From: Pantoea allii | GTDB lineage: Bacteria > Pseudomonadota > Gammaproteobacteria > Enterobacterales > Enterobacteriaceae | Assembly (NCBI RefSeq): GCF_002307475.1 | Contig: NZ_NTMH01000031.1 | Coordinates: 62,001 to 126,000 of the forward strand | DNA length: 64,000 bases | Direction of reading: 5' to 3' | Shown here: positions 17,100-26,442 of the stretch, piece by piece | Layout of the letters: every line of letters starts with the position of its first letter | Numbering within the stretch: position 1 is the first letter of the stretch | The notes under the pieces: generated by a model | Told to the model about the DNA's origin: nothing | The model's database searches: none | What the model saw: only the letters and a program-made list of their open reading frames with translations | Position numbers and translations under genes: made by a program

Positions 17100-17609
17100 A
17101 TGGTCAGTTCGGATAAATATGTCATCAGGCAAGCAACGTCGCAGGACCTGGCAGGCATCACTGCCCTGCTTCAGGAAAACTCAGCGGGGAATGGCGGAAC
17201 GCTGAACGGGGATTTTCCTGGCGAAAAGGTTGCCGGGATGTTGAATCATCCGGGGGCCTTTGTGGTGGTCGCGCAATCCGCTTCTGGGATCGCCGGCGTG
17301 TTATTTAGCACCACATCGTTCCAGCAAGGTCCGGAGATCGTGAAAACGATGCTTCGTGCCTGGCCGCCCGCGCAGCAGTGCTGGATTTACGGCCCGGTCT
17401 GCATCAGCACGGCCGCCCGTGGTCAGGGCTTACTGGCGCGTTTGTACGATGAAATGTGCCGATATTACGGTAATAAAGCCCCCGTTCTGTTTATTCAGGC
17501 TGACAATTATCATTCCATTCAGGCTCACCAGCGCCTTGGAATGCGTGAAGTGGGACGGTTTAGTCTGAACGGCAGCGACTTTTTGATATACAGCCCGGCA
17601 TGTTTTTAG
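17100..17609 (+). CDS. GNAT family N-acetyltransferase
   Basis: 169 residues. N-terminal YVIRQATSQDLAGITALL is the usual first strand and helix; the acetyl-CoA binding motif appears as ARGQGLLARLYDEM near residues 103-116, and the final strands as VLFIQADNYHSIQAHQRLGM. It should transfer an acetyl group to a small molecule or protein amine; the substrate is unknown. A strong GGAGGGAG SD precedes the ATG. Single gene between chrR and an MBL hydrolase. Confidence 0.85.
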   Translation: MVSSDKYVIRQATSQDLAGITALLQENSAGNGGTLNGDFPGEKVAGMLNHPGAFVVVAQSASGIAGVLFSTTSFQQGPEIVKTMLRAWPPAQQCWIYGPVCISTAARGQGLLARLYDEMCRYYGNKAPVLFIQADNYHSIQAHQRLGMREVGRFSLNGSDFLIYSPACF

Positions 17610-17690
17610 ACGACTGTCCTCGCACAAATTGAAACCTGCACCGGGTAAAAACGCTAAAATTAATCTGAATGGTTAACCGGAGCGACCGTG

Positions 17691-18482
17691 ATGATTAAAA
17701 TTTGCCTCACATGCGGCACGTCTTATCAACAGCTGGATGTTCAGATCGCGCACTGTAAAATTTGTGAAGATGAACGTCAGTATGTCCCTAAACAGGGGCA
17801 ACAATGGATTTCACCTGAGGCACTGCATGCAGGCCACAGCAATAAATGGTATCAGCATGAAAAAGCCTTGTTGAGCCTGAAAACGGTGCCAGGATTTGCT
17901 ATCGATCAGCGCGCTTTTTTAGTGAAAGGCACACAGGGCAACGTCCTCTGGGACTGTATTCCTAACCTTGATGATGCAACGATTGATATTGTTCGCGCAC
18001 TTGGCGGCCTTAGTGCGATTGCCATTTCTCATCCTCATTACTACAGCACGATGCAAGACTGGGCGGCGGCTTTTGATGCGCCGATTTATCTGCACGCCAG
18101 CGATAGCGAGTGGATTATGCGCGACAGTCCGTACCTGCGGTTATGGGAGGGCGAGGCCAAAGAAATCATGCCTGAAGTGACACTGTTACGTTTAGGAGGG
18201 CATTTCGACGGTGGCACGGTGCTGCACTGGGCGAAAGACGATGGCGTCTTACTGTCAGGCGATGTCGTGCAGGTCACGGCTGGCGCGAACGCCGTCTCCT
18301 TTATGTGGAGTTACCCCAATATGCTCCCTTTGCCGGCGGCTAAAATCAGCGACATCGCCGCTCGCCTTGATCCCTATGATTTCGAACGACTTTACAGTGC
18401 GTTTGAAGGACGCGACATTGCGCCCAATGCGAAACAGGTCGTGATGCAATCTGCACAGAAATATATAGACAGTTTACGGTGA
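17691..18482 (+). CDS. Metallo-beta-lactamase fold hydrolase with N-terminal zinc-ribbon-like segment
   Basis: 263 residues. Residues near the N-terminus contain two Cys pairs (CLTCG and CKIC) like a small zinc knuckle. The MBL core then shows SHPHYY, a variant of HxHxDH in which the usual last Asp-His are not seen, plus GGHFDGGTVLHW and a metal-bridging Asp in LLSGDVVQV. Family members hydrolyse varied esters or thioesters; the substrate is unknown. A GTG lies just before the chosen ATG; the CCGGAG SD suits the ATG. Confidence 0.82.
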   Translation: MIKICLTCGTSYQQLDVQIAHCKICEDERQYVPKQGQQWISPEALHAGHSNKWYQHEKALLSLKTVPGFAIDQRAFLVKGTQGNVLWDCIPNLDDATIDIVRALGGLSAIAISHPHYYSTMQDWAAAFDAPIYLHASDSEWIMRDSPYLRLWEGEAKEIMPEVTLLRLGGHFDGGTVLHWAKDDGVLLSGDVVQVTAGANAVSFMWSYPNMLPLPAAKISDIAARLDPYDFERLYSAFEGRDIAPNAKQVVMQSAQKYIDSLR

Positions 18483-18519
18483 AACACGCCGCTATTCTGC
18501 CGCCACGTTTAAGGCTGTT

Positions 18520-18930
18520 TTAGCCACCAAAATCATCGACCAGATTCACCAGCAAGGGCTTTAAGGTTTTCAACTCTTCTATATGCGCCAGAGACAGCGC
18601 CTCAAGCAAGCCTTCTGCCTGAGGCGTTAATTTTAGGGCCATCCTACGTTGATCGGCGGCATCCGCTTCGCGGGTAATCAACCCCGCTTCCTCCAGCCGA
18701 CTAATCAATCCTGATGCGCTGTGCGGTTTTAAAATCAGCCGCTCGGCAACGTACCCCACCGTCGCGGTTGCCGCTCCTGAACCGCGAATGGTCAGCAGTG
18801 CCTGATGCTGCTGTGGTGTTAACCCAACGCTGCGAGCCTGACTTTCACTAAACGCGATAAACGTGCGTAACGTCGCGCGGAAGTTTGCCAGTAAGGCGTA
18901 ATCAGCATCTTTCATCTTCGGCTGTGACAT
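18520..18930 (-). CDS. MarR-family transcriptional regulator
   Basis: 136 residues from MSQPKMKDADYALLANFRAT. The winged helix is clear: LTPQQHQALLTIRGSG, TVGYVAERLILKPHSASGLISRLEEAGLI and the wing ITREADAADQRRMALKLTPQ. MarR dimers usually repress a neighbouring gene and respond to phenolic or oxidising ligands. Its divergent neighbour is the broken ClC gene at 19008, which may have been the original target. Confidence 0.88.
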   Translation of the reverse strand: MSQPKMKDADYALLANFRATLRTFIAFSESQARSVGLTPQQHQALLTIRGSGAATATVGYVAERLILKPHSASGLISRLEEAGLITREADAADQRRMALKLTPQAEGLLEALSLAHIEELKTLKPLLVNLVDDFGG

Positions 18931-19007
18931 GCAATAACCTTTTGTCATTAAATCCAGGTCGCGATGCGATGTAAATTCCCCGCCTTTACCTTGCTCAGGA
19001 AGACATT

Positions 19008-19742
19008 ATGCAGGAGCTCGCTGTCGATTTACCTGCCAGGCTCAAATTAGCCGACCACACTGTAACGAAACGCGTCATTATACTGACTTTAAGGGGATTG
19101 CTGCCAGGCGCGGGTAATGCTTTCGGTGCCATTGCCTTGCTTAAGCTCATTGCACTGATGACGAATGTGTTCTGGTACAAACAGTTTTCATTTGCTGAAA
19201 ACCCGATGTCGGGAAATGCCAACGCGCTGCATATTCTGGCCGCACCGTCTTATCATCGGTGTCATCGCACGCACATCGAGCAGGAATATACGACCGATAC
19301 GCCAGAAACCACAAAAGCCCGGCAAATTATCTCAACGTCGCCCGCGACGTTGGATGCATCGCTCACGCTGAGTGAGGTCATTGAACGGATGTCAGATCGC
19401 CATGCACATCATCATTACCCGGTGGTCGTGTTTTTATCTGTAGTGTCGCGTAAAGACAGGACTCACTGGCAAAGGCAGAACAAGTCACCAGACAGTCGTT
19501 GGCAAGATCTGGTGGAAGATGAAAAACCTGTCAGTACCTGCCCGGATACGGTGTGCAGTCAGATTGCAGATCAGGAAATCGGTATTGTCGTCGTGACGGT
19601 GCCACAATCTGGCAAGGTGGTTGGGGTGATCACGCGGCACGATATTTTCCGGGTACGTTATCTCGCCCGACAGGCTGAGCATGATAAGGCGCGCTATTTA
19701 CGATTTAGGACAATAAGTGATAAGAGCCGCCAGGCTAATTAA
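19008..19742 (+). pseudogene. ClC-type chloride channel/antiporter with CBS domain, internally deleted
   Basis: The open frame joins a short N-terminal channel piece (LKLIALMTNVFWYKQFSFAENP, shown split: LKLIALMTNVF and WYKQFSFAENP) to a C-terminal CBS-like regulatory piece (LSEVIERMSDRHAHHHYPVV; VVGVITRHDIF). The continuation of the channel, LIIGVIAR, is found in a different frame right after the N-terminal piece, and about 300 residues of membrane domain are absent. Despite the 244-codon frame it cannot form a channel. Confidence 0.65.
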
Positions 19743-19756
19743 CCGGGCGACATTTT

Positions 19757-19786
19757 ACGCTATCCGCCTTAACGGGCGGATAGCGT
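19757..19786. terminator. Strong hairpin between convergent ClC pseudogene and aroQ
   Basis: ACGCTATCCGCC (19757-19768) and GGCGGATAGCGT (19775-19786) form a perfect 12-bp stem with a 6-base loop. It lies where both units end, but no long T-run follows on either side. Confidence 0.55.
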
Positions 19787-19862
19787 GTTAACGATGGCAT
19801 TGCGAAAAGTATGAGAAGGCGTTCATAAGTATTCAACGTGCTTGTCGGCCCGTTGCGACGCG

Positions 19863-20405
19863 TTAGCCTTTGAGTTTGATTTGCTCAAGCCCCTGTAAAA
19901 CGTGGTTGATATCGTTATCCGTCAGATGCTGGACGTTGAGTTGCTGATGCAGATGGGTCAGCTCATCTTTTGTGAAACCACCCTGTGACAGTTGCTGATT
20001 GATGGCTTGCAAAATTTGTCCGTCTAACAGGTTAATTTGCTTCCTCAGGTCTGCCAGATCTTTTGCGGGCGGCACGGAATGAGGTGCGCCCAACCAGTCA
20101 GCCAGATAGCGATACTGAATCGCTTTGCTGGCATCCATTAAACCCTGAAAAAACACCGTCACGGACTGCGGATCAAGCCCGGCTTGTGCCGATTTCTCCT
20201 TGGCTTCTGCCAGTACATCCTGCTCTCGCGGCAGGTCTTCAATCGGCTTATTGTGGGTTTTTTTGAAGGCGGCGACATCCTTCATTAATAACATTCTCTC
20301 ATGAAGCGCACGCGAGAGTTGCGAAACGGGTTCTGACGCCGACGGGGCAGCAGCAGCAGAGCCGCAAAAAATTAACGCAGCAAGAAGAAAGGTCATATAT
20401 TGCAT
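19863..20405 (-). CDS. aroQ: Periplasmic chorismate mutase, AroQ-gamma class
   Basis: 180 residues with a Sec signal peptide (MTFLLAALIFCGSAAAA). The mature part has the AroQ-gamma active-site helix RALHERMLLMKDVAAFK, then KPIEDLPREQDVLAEAKEKS and FFQGLMDASKAIQYRYLADW. It converts chorismate to prephenate in the periplasm or outside the cell; the class is typical of Erwinia, Pantoea and Salmonella. Its biological role outside the cytosol is unsettled. Monocistronic by position. Confidence 0.88.
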   Translation of the reverse strand: MQYMTFLLAALIFCGSAAAAPSASEPVSQLSRALHERMLLMKDVAAFKKTHNKPIEDLPREQDVLAEAKEKSAQAGLDPQSVTVFFQGLMDASKAIQYRYLADWLGAPHSVPPAKDLADLRKQINLLDGQILQAINQQLSQGGFTKDELTHLHQQLNVQHLTDNDINHVLQGLEQIKLKG

Positions 20406-20884
20406 GTTTGGTTAGCCTGTTTCCAAATAGTTGAAAAAGATTAATCAGATTAAACGTCCCTCTCATAGATGGAGTGTCGGTGAAATATTATTTAATCTCT
20501 GTAATTAACTAATACAAATTATAACCAGAATGCTACATAACAGCTAACACATGTTAAGAGAAGTTAACGTATCTTTTGTGAATGATTCGGTTTCGCCAGT
20601 GATTATTAAGGCTTTAAGCTGTTAATTTACTGATGGAGCACGGATTTATATGTATGTTATTGATATTAATAAAATTATTAGTTGGGCTTCCGCTTAAGAT
20701 CATATTAAATATTTATGCTTACATTGGCCATAAATGTAAAAGTATGTCAGCAAAAATCCGCCATAAATTATTCGCTCCCTAACTATCCTGGCCCTTACTA
20801 TTAACACCAAAGCCTGAAATAGACATAAAAATCCACATAAATGCATTCATGTCACAATTGTGAATTTATATTTCAAAATGTCTT
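20406..20884. other. AT-rich gap upstream of chemoreceptor gene
   Basis: About 480 bp of AT-rich, non-coding sequence; nothing recognised except the sigma-28 promoter at its right edge, annotated separately. Confidence 0.5.
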
Positions 20885-20911
20885 TAAAGTTTTCATTGTG
20901 ACAGTCGATAA
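20885..20911 (+). promoter_or_regulatory. Sigma-28 (FliA) promoter of chemoreceptor gene
   Basis: TAAAGTTT - 11 bp - GTCGATAA: perfect -35, 7/8 at -10 and ideal spacing. About 74 bp upstream of the ATG at 20985. Confidence 0.88.
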
Positions 20912-20984
20912 GTTTTATTAAGCAGTGTGGTGTAAATACAGACTGCAAAATAATAATTCTGTATCGGCCTATCAGGGTGAAATT

Positions 20985-22913
20985 ATGTCTATTACGCGTA
21001 CGTTTTCCGATATGAAAATGGGTAAAAAGCTGGGGTTGAGTTTTTGTGTGCTGATTGTTGCCACTCTGGCTATTGCTCTCTTAGCGTTTAAAGGCTTTCA
21101 AAGCATCAAAGAGAATGCAGCAAAGCAGGATATTACTGTTGATATGGTCAATGCTCTCAGCAAGGCACGCACGAACCGTCTGCTGTATCAATATACTAAA
21201 GATGATCAATATGCTCAGGTTAACGCCAGTGCACTCAACCAGTTAAGCACCCACTTTGATAAGCTGAAAAAATTTGACTGGAACACCGAAGGCAAAGAAC
21301 AACTCAGTGTATTAGGCACCGCTATACAAAACTATCAGACGCTGCGGCAGGCATTTTACAGTGCGGCGAAAAGCTCCTCAGCGGCGGCTACGTTGATTCA
21401 GGATAATGATCTCCTCTCTCTTGGACAAAGCCTTGATGGGCTGAATCTTTCCGCTCAGCCCGAAGCGATGCTACAGGTATTGCGGTTGGCCTCACTCCTC
21501 AAGGAAATTGCGGGTGATGTAGAACGCTTTATTGATAAACCCAGTGAGTCCAGCAAGACCGAAATTTATGGCAACATTACCTCTGTCGAACAGATACGTG
21601 CTCAGTTGTTAGCGCTTTCTGTCCCCGAAATCCAGGCGGTGTTGAATACGCAAAAAACGGATTTAGCGAAACTTAAACAGGCTTTCGTGGATTACATTGC
21701 CGCCATGGGTAAGGAATCAACGGCATCGACGGAGCTCAGTGCTACAGCAGAAAAGCTGAATGGATATGTGGCTGGACTCTTTAACTATCAGGCGTCTGAA
21801 TCCGCTGACGCATTACGTAGCGCTGAAAGCCAGATCGCAATCGTTGCGGCTATTTGTGTTCTGCTTAGCTTGTTAGTGGCCTGGCGCATCACCGTCTCAA
21901 TTACTGTTCCGTTAAAAGAAACCCTGAGCGTTGCCCAGCGTATCTCTGAAGGCGATCTCACTGCTACGCTTTCAACCACGCGTCGTGATGAACTCGGGCA
22001 GTTAATGCAGGCCGTCAGTGTGATGAATGAGAGCCTGCAAAACATCATCACCAACGTGCGCGATGGTGTGAACAGCGTGGCACGCGCTTCCTCTGAGATC
22101 GCCGCCGGTAATATGGATTTGTCATCGCGCACTGAACAGCAGTCTGCTGCCGTGGTGCAAACTGCGGCCAGCATGGAAGAGTTAACCTCAACCGTGAAGC
22201 AAAATGCCGAGAACGCCCACCACGCCAGCCAACTGGCAACGGAAGCGTCTGTCAACGCTGGGCGAGGCGGTGACATCATCCGTAACGTTGTCACCACCAT
22301 GCAAGGTATTACGACCAGTTCGGGTAAAATTGGTGAAATCATCAGCGTAATAAATGGGATCTCCTTCCAGACGAATATTCTGGCACTCAACGCGGCTGTT
22401 GAAGCGGCACGAGCCGGTGAACAGGGCCGTGGTTTTGCGGTCGTGGCAGGCGAAGTCAGAAACCTTGCTCAGCGCAGTTCCGTTGCGGCGAAGGAAATCG
22501 AAACACTGATTCGTGATTCGCTGAACCGCGTTAATGAAGGCTCAACGCTGGTCGATCAGGCGGGAAGCACAATGGATGAGATTGTACTGTCTGTGACCCA
22601 GGTGAAAGACATCATGAGTGAAATCGCTGCAGCCTCCGATGAGCAAAACCGCGGAATATCGCAAATCGCTCAGGCCATGACGGAGATGGATACGACAACG
22701 CAGCAAAACGCCGCGCTGGTTGAAGAGTCTTCGGCCGCCGCCAGCTCGCTGGAATCCCAGGCGGAAGAGCTGGAGAAAACCGTCGCTGTCTTCCGTGTGC
22801 CTGCGAACAGAAGTGGTATGGCCATTAGCCACAGCGCACCGAAGTCTGCACCTAAGACGCTGATCTCTCCACGTCAGCCCAGCACGGCAGAAGGTAACTG
22901 GGAGACTTTCTGA
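20985..22913 (+). CDS. Methyl-accepting chemotaxis protein ending in NWETF
   Basis: 642 residues from [15 protein letters not shown]; an earlier in-frame ATG at 20925 lies too close to the promoter. TM1 is about residues 14-34, a helical-bundle periplasmic ligand domain of about 270 residues follows, TM2 is near 286-306, then HAMP and the four-helix signalling region with the tip [20 protein letters not shown]. The C-terminal NWETF is the CheR/CheB tether, so it is a full-length high-abundance-type receptor. The ligand is unknown. Transcribed from a sigma-28 promoter. Confidence 0.93.
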   Translation: MSITRTFSDMKMGKKLGLSFCVLIVATLAIALLAFKGFQSIKENAAKQDITVDMVNALSKARTNRLLYQYTKDDQYAQVNASALNQLSTHFDKLKKFDWNTEGKEQLSVLGTAIQNYQTLRQAFYSAAKSSSAAATLIQDNDLLSLGQSLDGLNLSAQPEAMLQVLRLASLLKEIAGDVERFIDKPSESSKTEIYGNITSVEQIRAQLLALSVPEIQAVLNTQKTDLAKLKQAFVDYIAAMGKESTASTELSATAEKLNGYVAGLFNYQASESADALRSAESQIAIVAAICVLLSLLVAWRITVSITVPLKETLSVAQRISEGDLTATLSTTRRDELGQLMQAVSVMNESLQNIITNVRDGVNSVARASSEIAAGNMDLSSRTEQQSAAVVQTAASMEELTSTVKQNAENAHHASQLATEASVNAGRGGDIIRNVVTTMQGITTSSGKIGEIISVINGISFQTNILALNAAVEAARAGEQGRGFAVVAGEVRNLAQRSSVAAKEIETLIRDSLNRVNEGSTLVDQAGSTMDEIVLSVTQVKDIMSEIAAASDEQNRGISQIAQAMTEMDTTTQQNAALVEESSAAASSLESQAEELEKTVAVFRVPANRSGMAISHSAPKSAPKTLISPRQPSTAEGNWETF

Positions 22914-22927
22914 TCCTTGCTAAAACG

Positions 22928-22955
22928 AACGCCGGCTTTATGCCGGCGTTTGCCT
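22928..22955 (+). terminator. Terminator of chemoreceptor gene
   Basis: AACGCCGGC and GCCGGCGTT form a perfect 9-bp stem with a 5-base loop, followed by TTGCCTT, 14 bp after the stop. Confidence 0.75.
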
Positions 22956-23184
22956 TCCTGGCGCATCTACATTCAGCATGACTGTCCAGCCCGTCTGATT
23001 CCCGTTGAACAGAGAAGATCAATCCCTTCTCTGCTTCATTCAGGCGAAAGCGCCCTTCTCCATCCGAATATGCTGACTGCGCGGCCAAAGCGTCGCTTTG
23101 CTCCCCACGCCCAATGCCCAGCAAAAGCGCCCTGCCATTAGCCAACAGCAAGGCTGATTTATCTGCCGAGAGACAGAGCGGTGC

Positions 23185-23562
23185 TCATGTTGTTTTTCCA
23201 GGTTTAACGCACATACAGAGTAATCCGGCCAATATCAGAAACACGCCCGCCATCGCGCCTGCATGGAATGGCTCAGCGAACAGCGGAAGGCTGATAGCCA
23301 GGAGCCATACCAGTACGTAACTGATGCTTAGCAGCGGATAAGCCCGACTCAGCGGTAGATGGCGTAATGCTAAAAACCAGCACACCATTGAGCAGGCGTA
23401 AGCCGTTAACCCGCCGCACAATACCAGCAGCGGTAGCCAGTGGAAGGAATAGTGCGTCATTAGCAGAGACAACGCGGGCAACTGGTGCATTGCCCAGCGC
23501 AGCATCAACTGAGCAACCGTCACCAGTAAAACGCTACACATTGCCAGCAGATAGCCCGTCAT
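23185..23562 (-). CDS. arnF: Undecaprenyl phosphate-L-Ara4N flippase subunit ArnF
   Basis: 125 residues starting MTGYLLAMCSVLLVTVAQL, an EmrE-like small multidrug-resistance fold with four helices. With ArnE it moves undecaprenyl-phosphate-aminoarabinose across the inner membrane. Its ATG overlaps the arnE stop (ATGA). It is the last gene of the leftward arn operon; no pmrD-like gene follows. Confidence 0.9.
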   Translation of the reverse strand: MTGYLLAMCSVLLVTVAQLMLRWAMHQLPALSLLMTHYSFHWLPLLVLCGGLTAYACSMVCWFLALRHLPLSRAYPLLSISYVLVWLLAISLPLFAEPFHAGAMAGVFLILAGLLCMCVKPGKTT

Positions 23563-23882
23563 GCATAACTCCCTATGATAGCGACGCCCGCGACAATCAG
23601 GACGGTGCCAGCCCATTGCCAGCGGGTCATTTTTTCATGCCAGATAAAGCGTGCAGCCAGCGCCACTAAGATGAAGTTGATACTCAGCATCGGGTACGCC
23701 AGGCTTACCGGTAAACGCTGCAGCACCAACAACCAGACGATCATCCCCAGGCCCAACATCGCCAGGCTGGCAATCAGCCAGCCGGTGAGTTTAGCCCGGT
23801 TTGTTTGACGCGCCGCCTGCTTTTGGCAGAGCTGACCCGCGCAGGTCAGCAGGCTGGTCAGTAAGACCAACAACAGGCTCAC
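23559..23882 (-). CDS. arnE: Undecaprenyl phosphate-L-Ara4N flippase subunit ArnE
   Basis: 107 residues with four hydrophobic helices and the ArnE start MSLLLVLLTSLLTCAGQLCQ. The partner of ArnF in flipping the lipid-linked sugar to the periplasmic face. It starts 2 bp after arnT ends. Confidence 0.9.
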   Translation of the reverse strand: MSLLLVLLTSLLTCAGQLCQKQAARQTNRAKLTGWLIASLAMLGLGMIVWLLVLQRLPVSLAYPMLSINFILVALAARFIWHEKMTRWQWAGTVLIVAGVAIIGSYA

Positions 23883-23884
23883 GG

Positions 23885-25543
23885 CTACTCCGCCGCGTTA
23901 TATTGCAACAGAAGCATCCGACCGTTGCGATAAACGGCATCCGCTGGCGGCAAATCTGTTGGTGTAGCTTCTCCTCGATCCAGCATCATAATAAGCGAGA
24001 CATTGCCCTGTTTACGGTGCGCCTGAAGCCACTGGGGGAAATCTTCGCTGCTGACATAGGCTGATCGTGCGTCAGGGAAGCTTAAGCCATATTGCAGTTC
24101 GCCTTTTTCACTGTATGCAATGATATCGCTGCGTTTCATTGTCCAGGCAATCGCCGATGACACACCCGAATTATCACTTAAGATATAGCGGCTGTTAGCA
24201 AGGCTGCTTTCAATACTGCGAATAAACACCTGCGGCTGCTTGGTGTTTTCAACCCCTTCAGGGATGGCCGAGCCGACACACAGCGCCAACGTTAAAGGAC
24301 ACAGTGCTGCGGCCAGCCAACGATGTTGTGGCGATTTCAGGCTGAAAACGCCCACGATGGCCCAGCCGGCAAAGGACAGCACGGCCATCGTCAATGCCAG
24401 CAGTTGGTGTGAACCATAAAGAGGTCGATGGCTTAATCCCCAGGGCGCAAAGACCACTAACAACGCCACGACGCAGACGCTACCAAACAGGACATTGATC
24501 CACGCGTTGACTTTAAACACGCGCGTGTGATTGCGGGCCTTTTGCCAGGCATACTCAGCCATCAGCAAGGCCAGTGGCGCAAAGCAGGGCAAGATATACG
24601 TTGGCAGTTTGCCTTTTGCAATACTGAAAAACACCAGAGGAATAACAACCCAACTCAGAAGATAAACCGCACCCGGGGACTGTTTACGTTCACGCCAGCC
24701 CGACCGCAATGCCCCCGGCAGCAACGCCAGCCAGGGAAGCGAGCCGGCAACCAGAACAGGCAGGTAATACCAGAAAGGGGCTTTATGCTGCGCATTATCT
24801 TCGGCAAACCGCTGAATATGCTCAACCCAAAAGAAGTAATGCCAGAAATCAGGCTGCTGTTGCTGAATGGCTATCGCCCAGGGCGCGCTGATTAACGCCG
24901 CACTGATTATGGCAAGGGGGCCATAGATAATCAGTTCGCGGAAACGCTGATTCCAGACGGCCCACGGCAGGATAGCCAGCACCGGCACGGCCAGCGCCAG
25001 AAACCCTTTGGTCATAAAACCCATGCCGCATGCCAGCCCCAACAACAGGTAGCGCACGATGCGTTGCCGGGTGTTTTGCGCCTCAGTGGCAAACCAGTAG
25101 CTGCACATGGCAGCCACCATCCACAGCGTCAGCATCGGGTCCAGCACAGCATAGCTGCCAATGCTGTACACCAGCAGGGACGTTAAAAAGATGACGCTGC
25201 CCGTTAAAGCAACGCTACGCTGGACAAAAATACGGCATCCCAGCCAGTAAATTAATACCGCGCTCATCAGCACAGAAAAGACGGAACCAATCCTGACCGC
25301 AAAGTTATTGTGACCAAAAATGGCCTGACCCACGGTATTGATCCAGTAACCCGCTATAGGTTTTTCAAAATAACGTAGACCGAAGAAGTGGGGCGTAATC
25401 CAGTTACCGTTTTGCAGCATTTCACGGCTGATCTCGGCATAGCGTGTTTCATCAGGCTGCCAGAGATTACGGAACTCCAGAGGAACTAAATAATAGAGGA
25501 TAAAAAGTGAAACCAGTAAAAGGGTCTTTTTGGTGGCAGTCAT
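23885..25543 (-). CDS. arnT: Undecaprenyl phosphate-L-Ara4N transferase ArnT
   Basis: 552 residues, the expected length for ArnT. The GT-C fold is visible as an N-terminal TM1 followed by the first periplasmic loop LWQPDETRYAEISREMLQ carrying the catalytic acidic residues, then about a dozen membrane helices and a C-terminal periplasmic domain. It transfers 4-amino-4-deoxy-L-arabinose to lipid A phosphates, giving polymyxin resistance. Five bp separate it from arnD. Confidence 0.95.
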   Translation of the reverse strand: MTATKKTLLLVSLFILYYLVPLEFRNLWQPDETRYAEISREMLQNGNWITPHFFGLRYFEKPIAGYWINTVGQAIFGHNNFAVRIGSVFSVLMSAVLIYWLGCRIFVQRSVALTGSVIFLTSLLVYSIGSYAVLDPMLTLWMVAAMCSYWFATEAQNTRQRIVRYLLLGLACGMGFMTKGFLALAVPVLAILPWAVWNQRFRELIIYGPLAIISAALISAPWAIAIQQQQPDFWHYFFWVEHIQRFAEDNAQHKAPFWYYLPVLVAGSLPWLALLPGALRSGWRERKQSPGAVYLLSWVVIPLVFFSIAKGKLPTYILPCFAPLALLMAEYAWQKARNHTRVFKVNAWINVLFGSVCVVALLVVFAPWGLSHRPLYGSHQLLALTMAVLSFAGWAIVGVFSLKSPQHRWLAAALCPLTLALCVGSAIPEGVENTKQPQVFIRSIESSLANSRYILSDNSGVSSAIAWTMKRSDIIAYSEKGELQYGLSFPDARSAYVSSEDFPQWLQAHRKQGNVSLIMMLDRGEATPTDLPPADAVYRNGRMLLLQYNAAE

Positions 25544-25548
25544 GGTGC

Positions 25549-26442
25549 TTACCTTGTTAAATTCTCACAACCCAACCAGCCTTCCCGGCCAGCGATATGA
25601 CCACGAACGACCTTACCCACGGGTAAAGTATCAAGGTCTTCAGGTAAGAGTTCGCTCAGTGGGCAAAACTGTATTCCTTGCGCACGGGCACGCTGCAACA
25701 ACGTATCAAAAGCATCAAGCTGACTGATACCTTCCACTTCGGCATGAATGGTATAAACCGGCGTGCCCTGATCAGCCTGGATTTTTTCCAGAATATAATC
25801 GTTGAAACGCTCGGCACTGAGCGTGGGTCCGACCACTTCATCCCATGTCGGTAACGTGACGGGGATCTGGACCGTACCCAGTTCGCCGTTTCTTAACTGC
25901 GGTCGAAATGGCGCCGTCCCGCGACAGTCGCTGTTGTACTGGAAGCCAAAGGTTTCTTTAGCCTGAATAACCCGGCCATCTGCCCGCCAGCCAGCCACTG
26001 CTGAGCAGGTCACTGCCTGACCGGTTATCGCCTCCAGCGCGTCGCGGCCCATAGCAATCTGCTGAATGAGCTGCGGCTCTTTCCAGACGCCCGCCCAGGT
26101 TTGCCAGGCAAAATGATCCCAGGCATGCAGACCGACCTCATGGCGATCGGCGGTTGAGCGAATGATATCGCGCATCCCTGCCCCGATCCGCTTTCCAGGC
26201 CAGGCCGTTCCGGCTAACAGAATGTCCCAGCCATAAAGTGATGCTGCGCGTGAGCGCAGCATTTTCCACAGAAAGCGCGGTTTCATCAGACGCCATAAAT
26301 GGCGTCCCATGTTGTCGGGTCCGACACTAAAGAAAAACGACGCCTGAAGATCATGTTTATTGAACAGATCCAAGAGCGCGGGGACGCCAAGTTTTGTCCC
26401 GCGCCAGGTATCTACATCAACACGCAGACCAACTTTCTTCAT
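25549..26442 (-). CDS. arnD: 4-deoxy-4-formamido-L-arabinose-phosphoundecaprenol deformylase ArnD
   Basis: 297 residues, a NodB-type polysaccharide deacetylase fold: [10 protein letters not shown] carries the metal-binding Asp, [13 protein letters not shown] the His pair, and the C-terminal YTIHAEVEG another conserved His. It removes the formyl group from the lipid-linked sugar at the inner membrane. Overlaps arnA by 4 bp. Confidence 0.95.
   Translation of the reverse strand: MKKVGLRVDVDTWRGTKLGVPALLDLFNKHDLQASFFFSVGPDNMGRHLWRLMKPRFLWKMLRSRAASLYGWDILLAGTAWPGKRIGAGMRDIIRSTADRHEVGLHAWDHFAWQTWAGVWKEPQLIQQIAMGRDALEAITGQAVTCSAVAGWRADGRVIQAKETFGFQYNSDCRGTAPFRPQLRNGELGTVQIPVTLPTWDEVVGPTLSAERFNDYILEKIQADQGTPVYTIHAEVEGISQLDAFDTLLQRARAQGIQFCPLSELLPEDLDTLPVGKVVRGHIAGREGWLGCENLTR

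Noticed and set aside
22852-23151. Minus-strand gene downstream of arnF
   Set aside because: Open frame of 99 codons, but only TTG/CTG-type starts, no SD, half of it lies antisense to the chemoreceptor end and its terminator.
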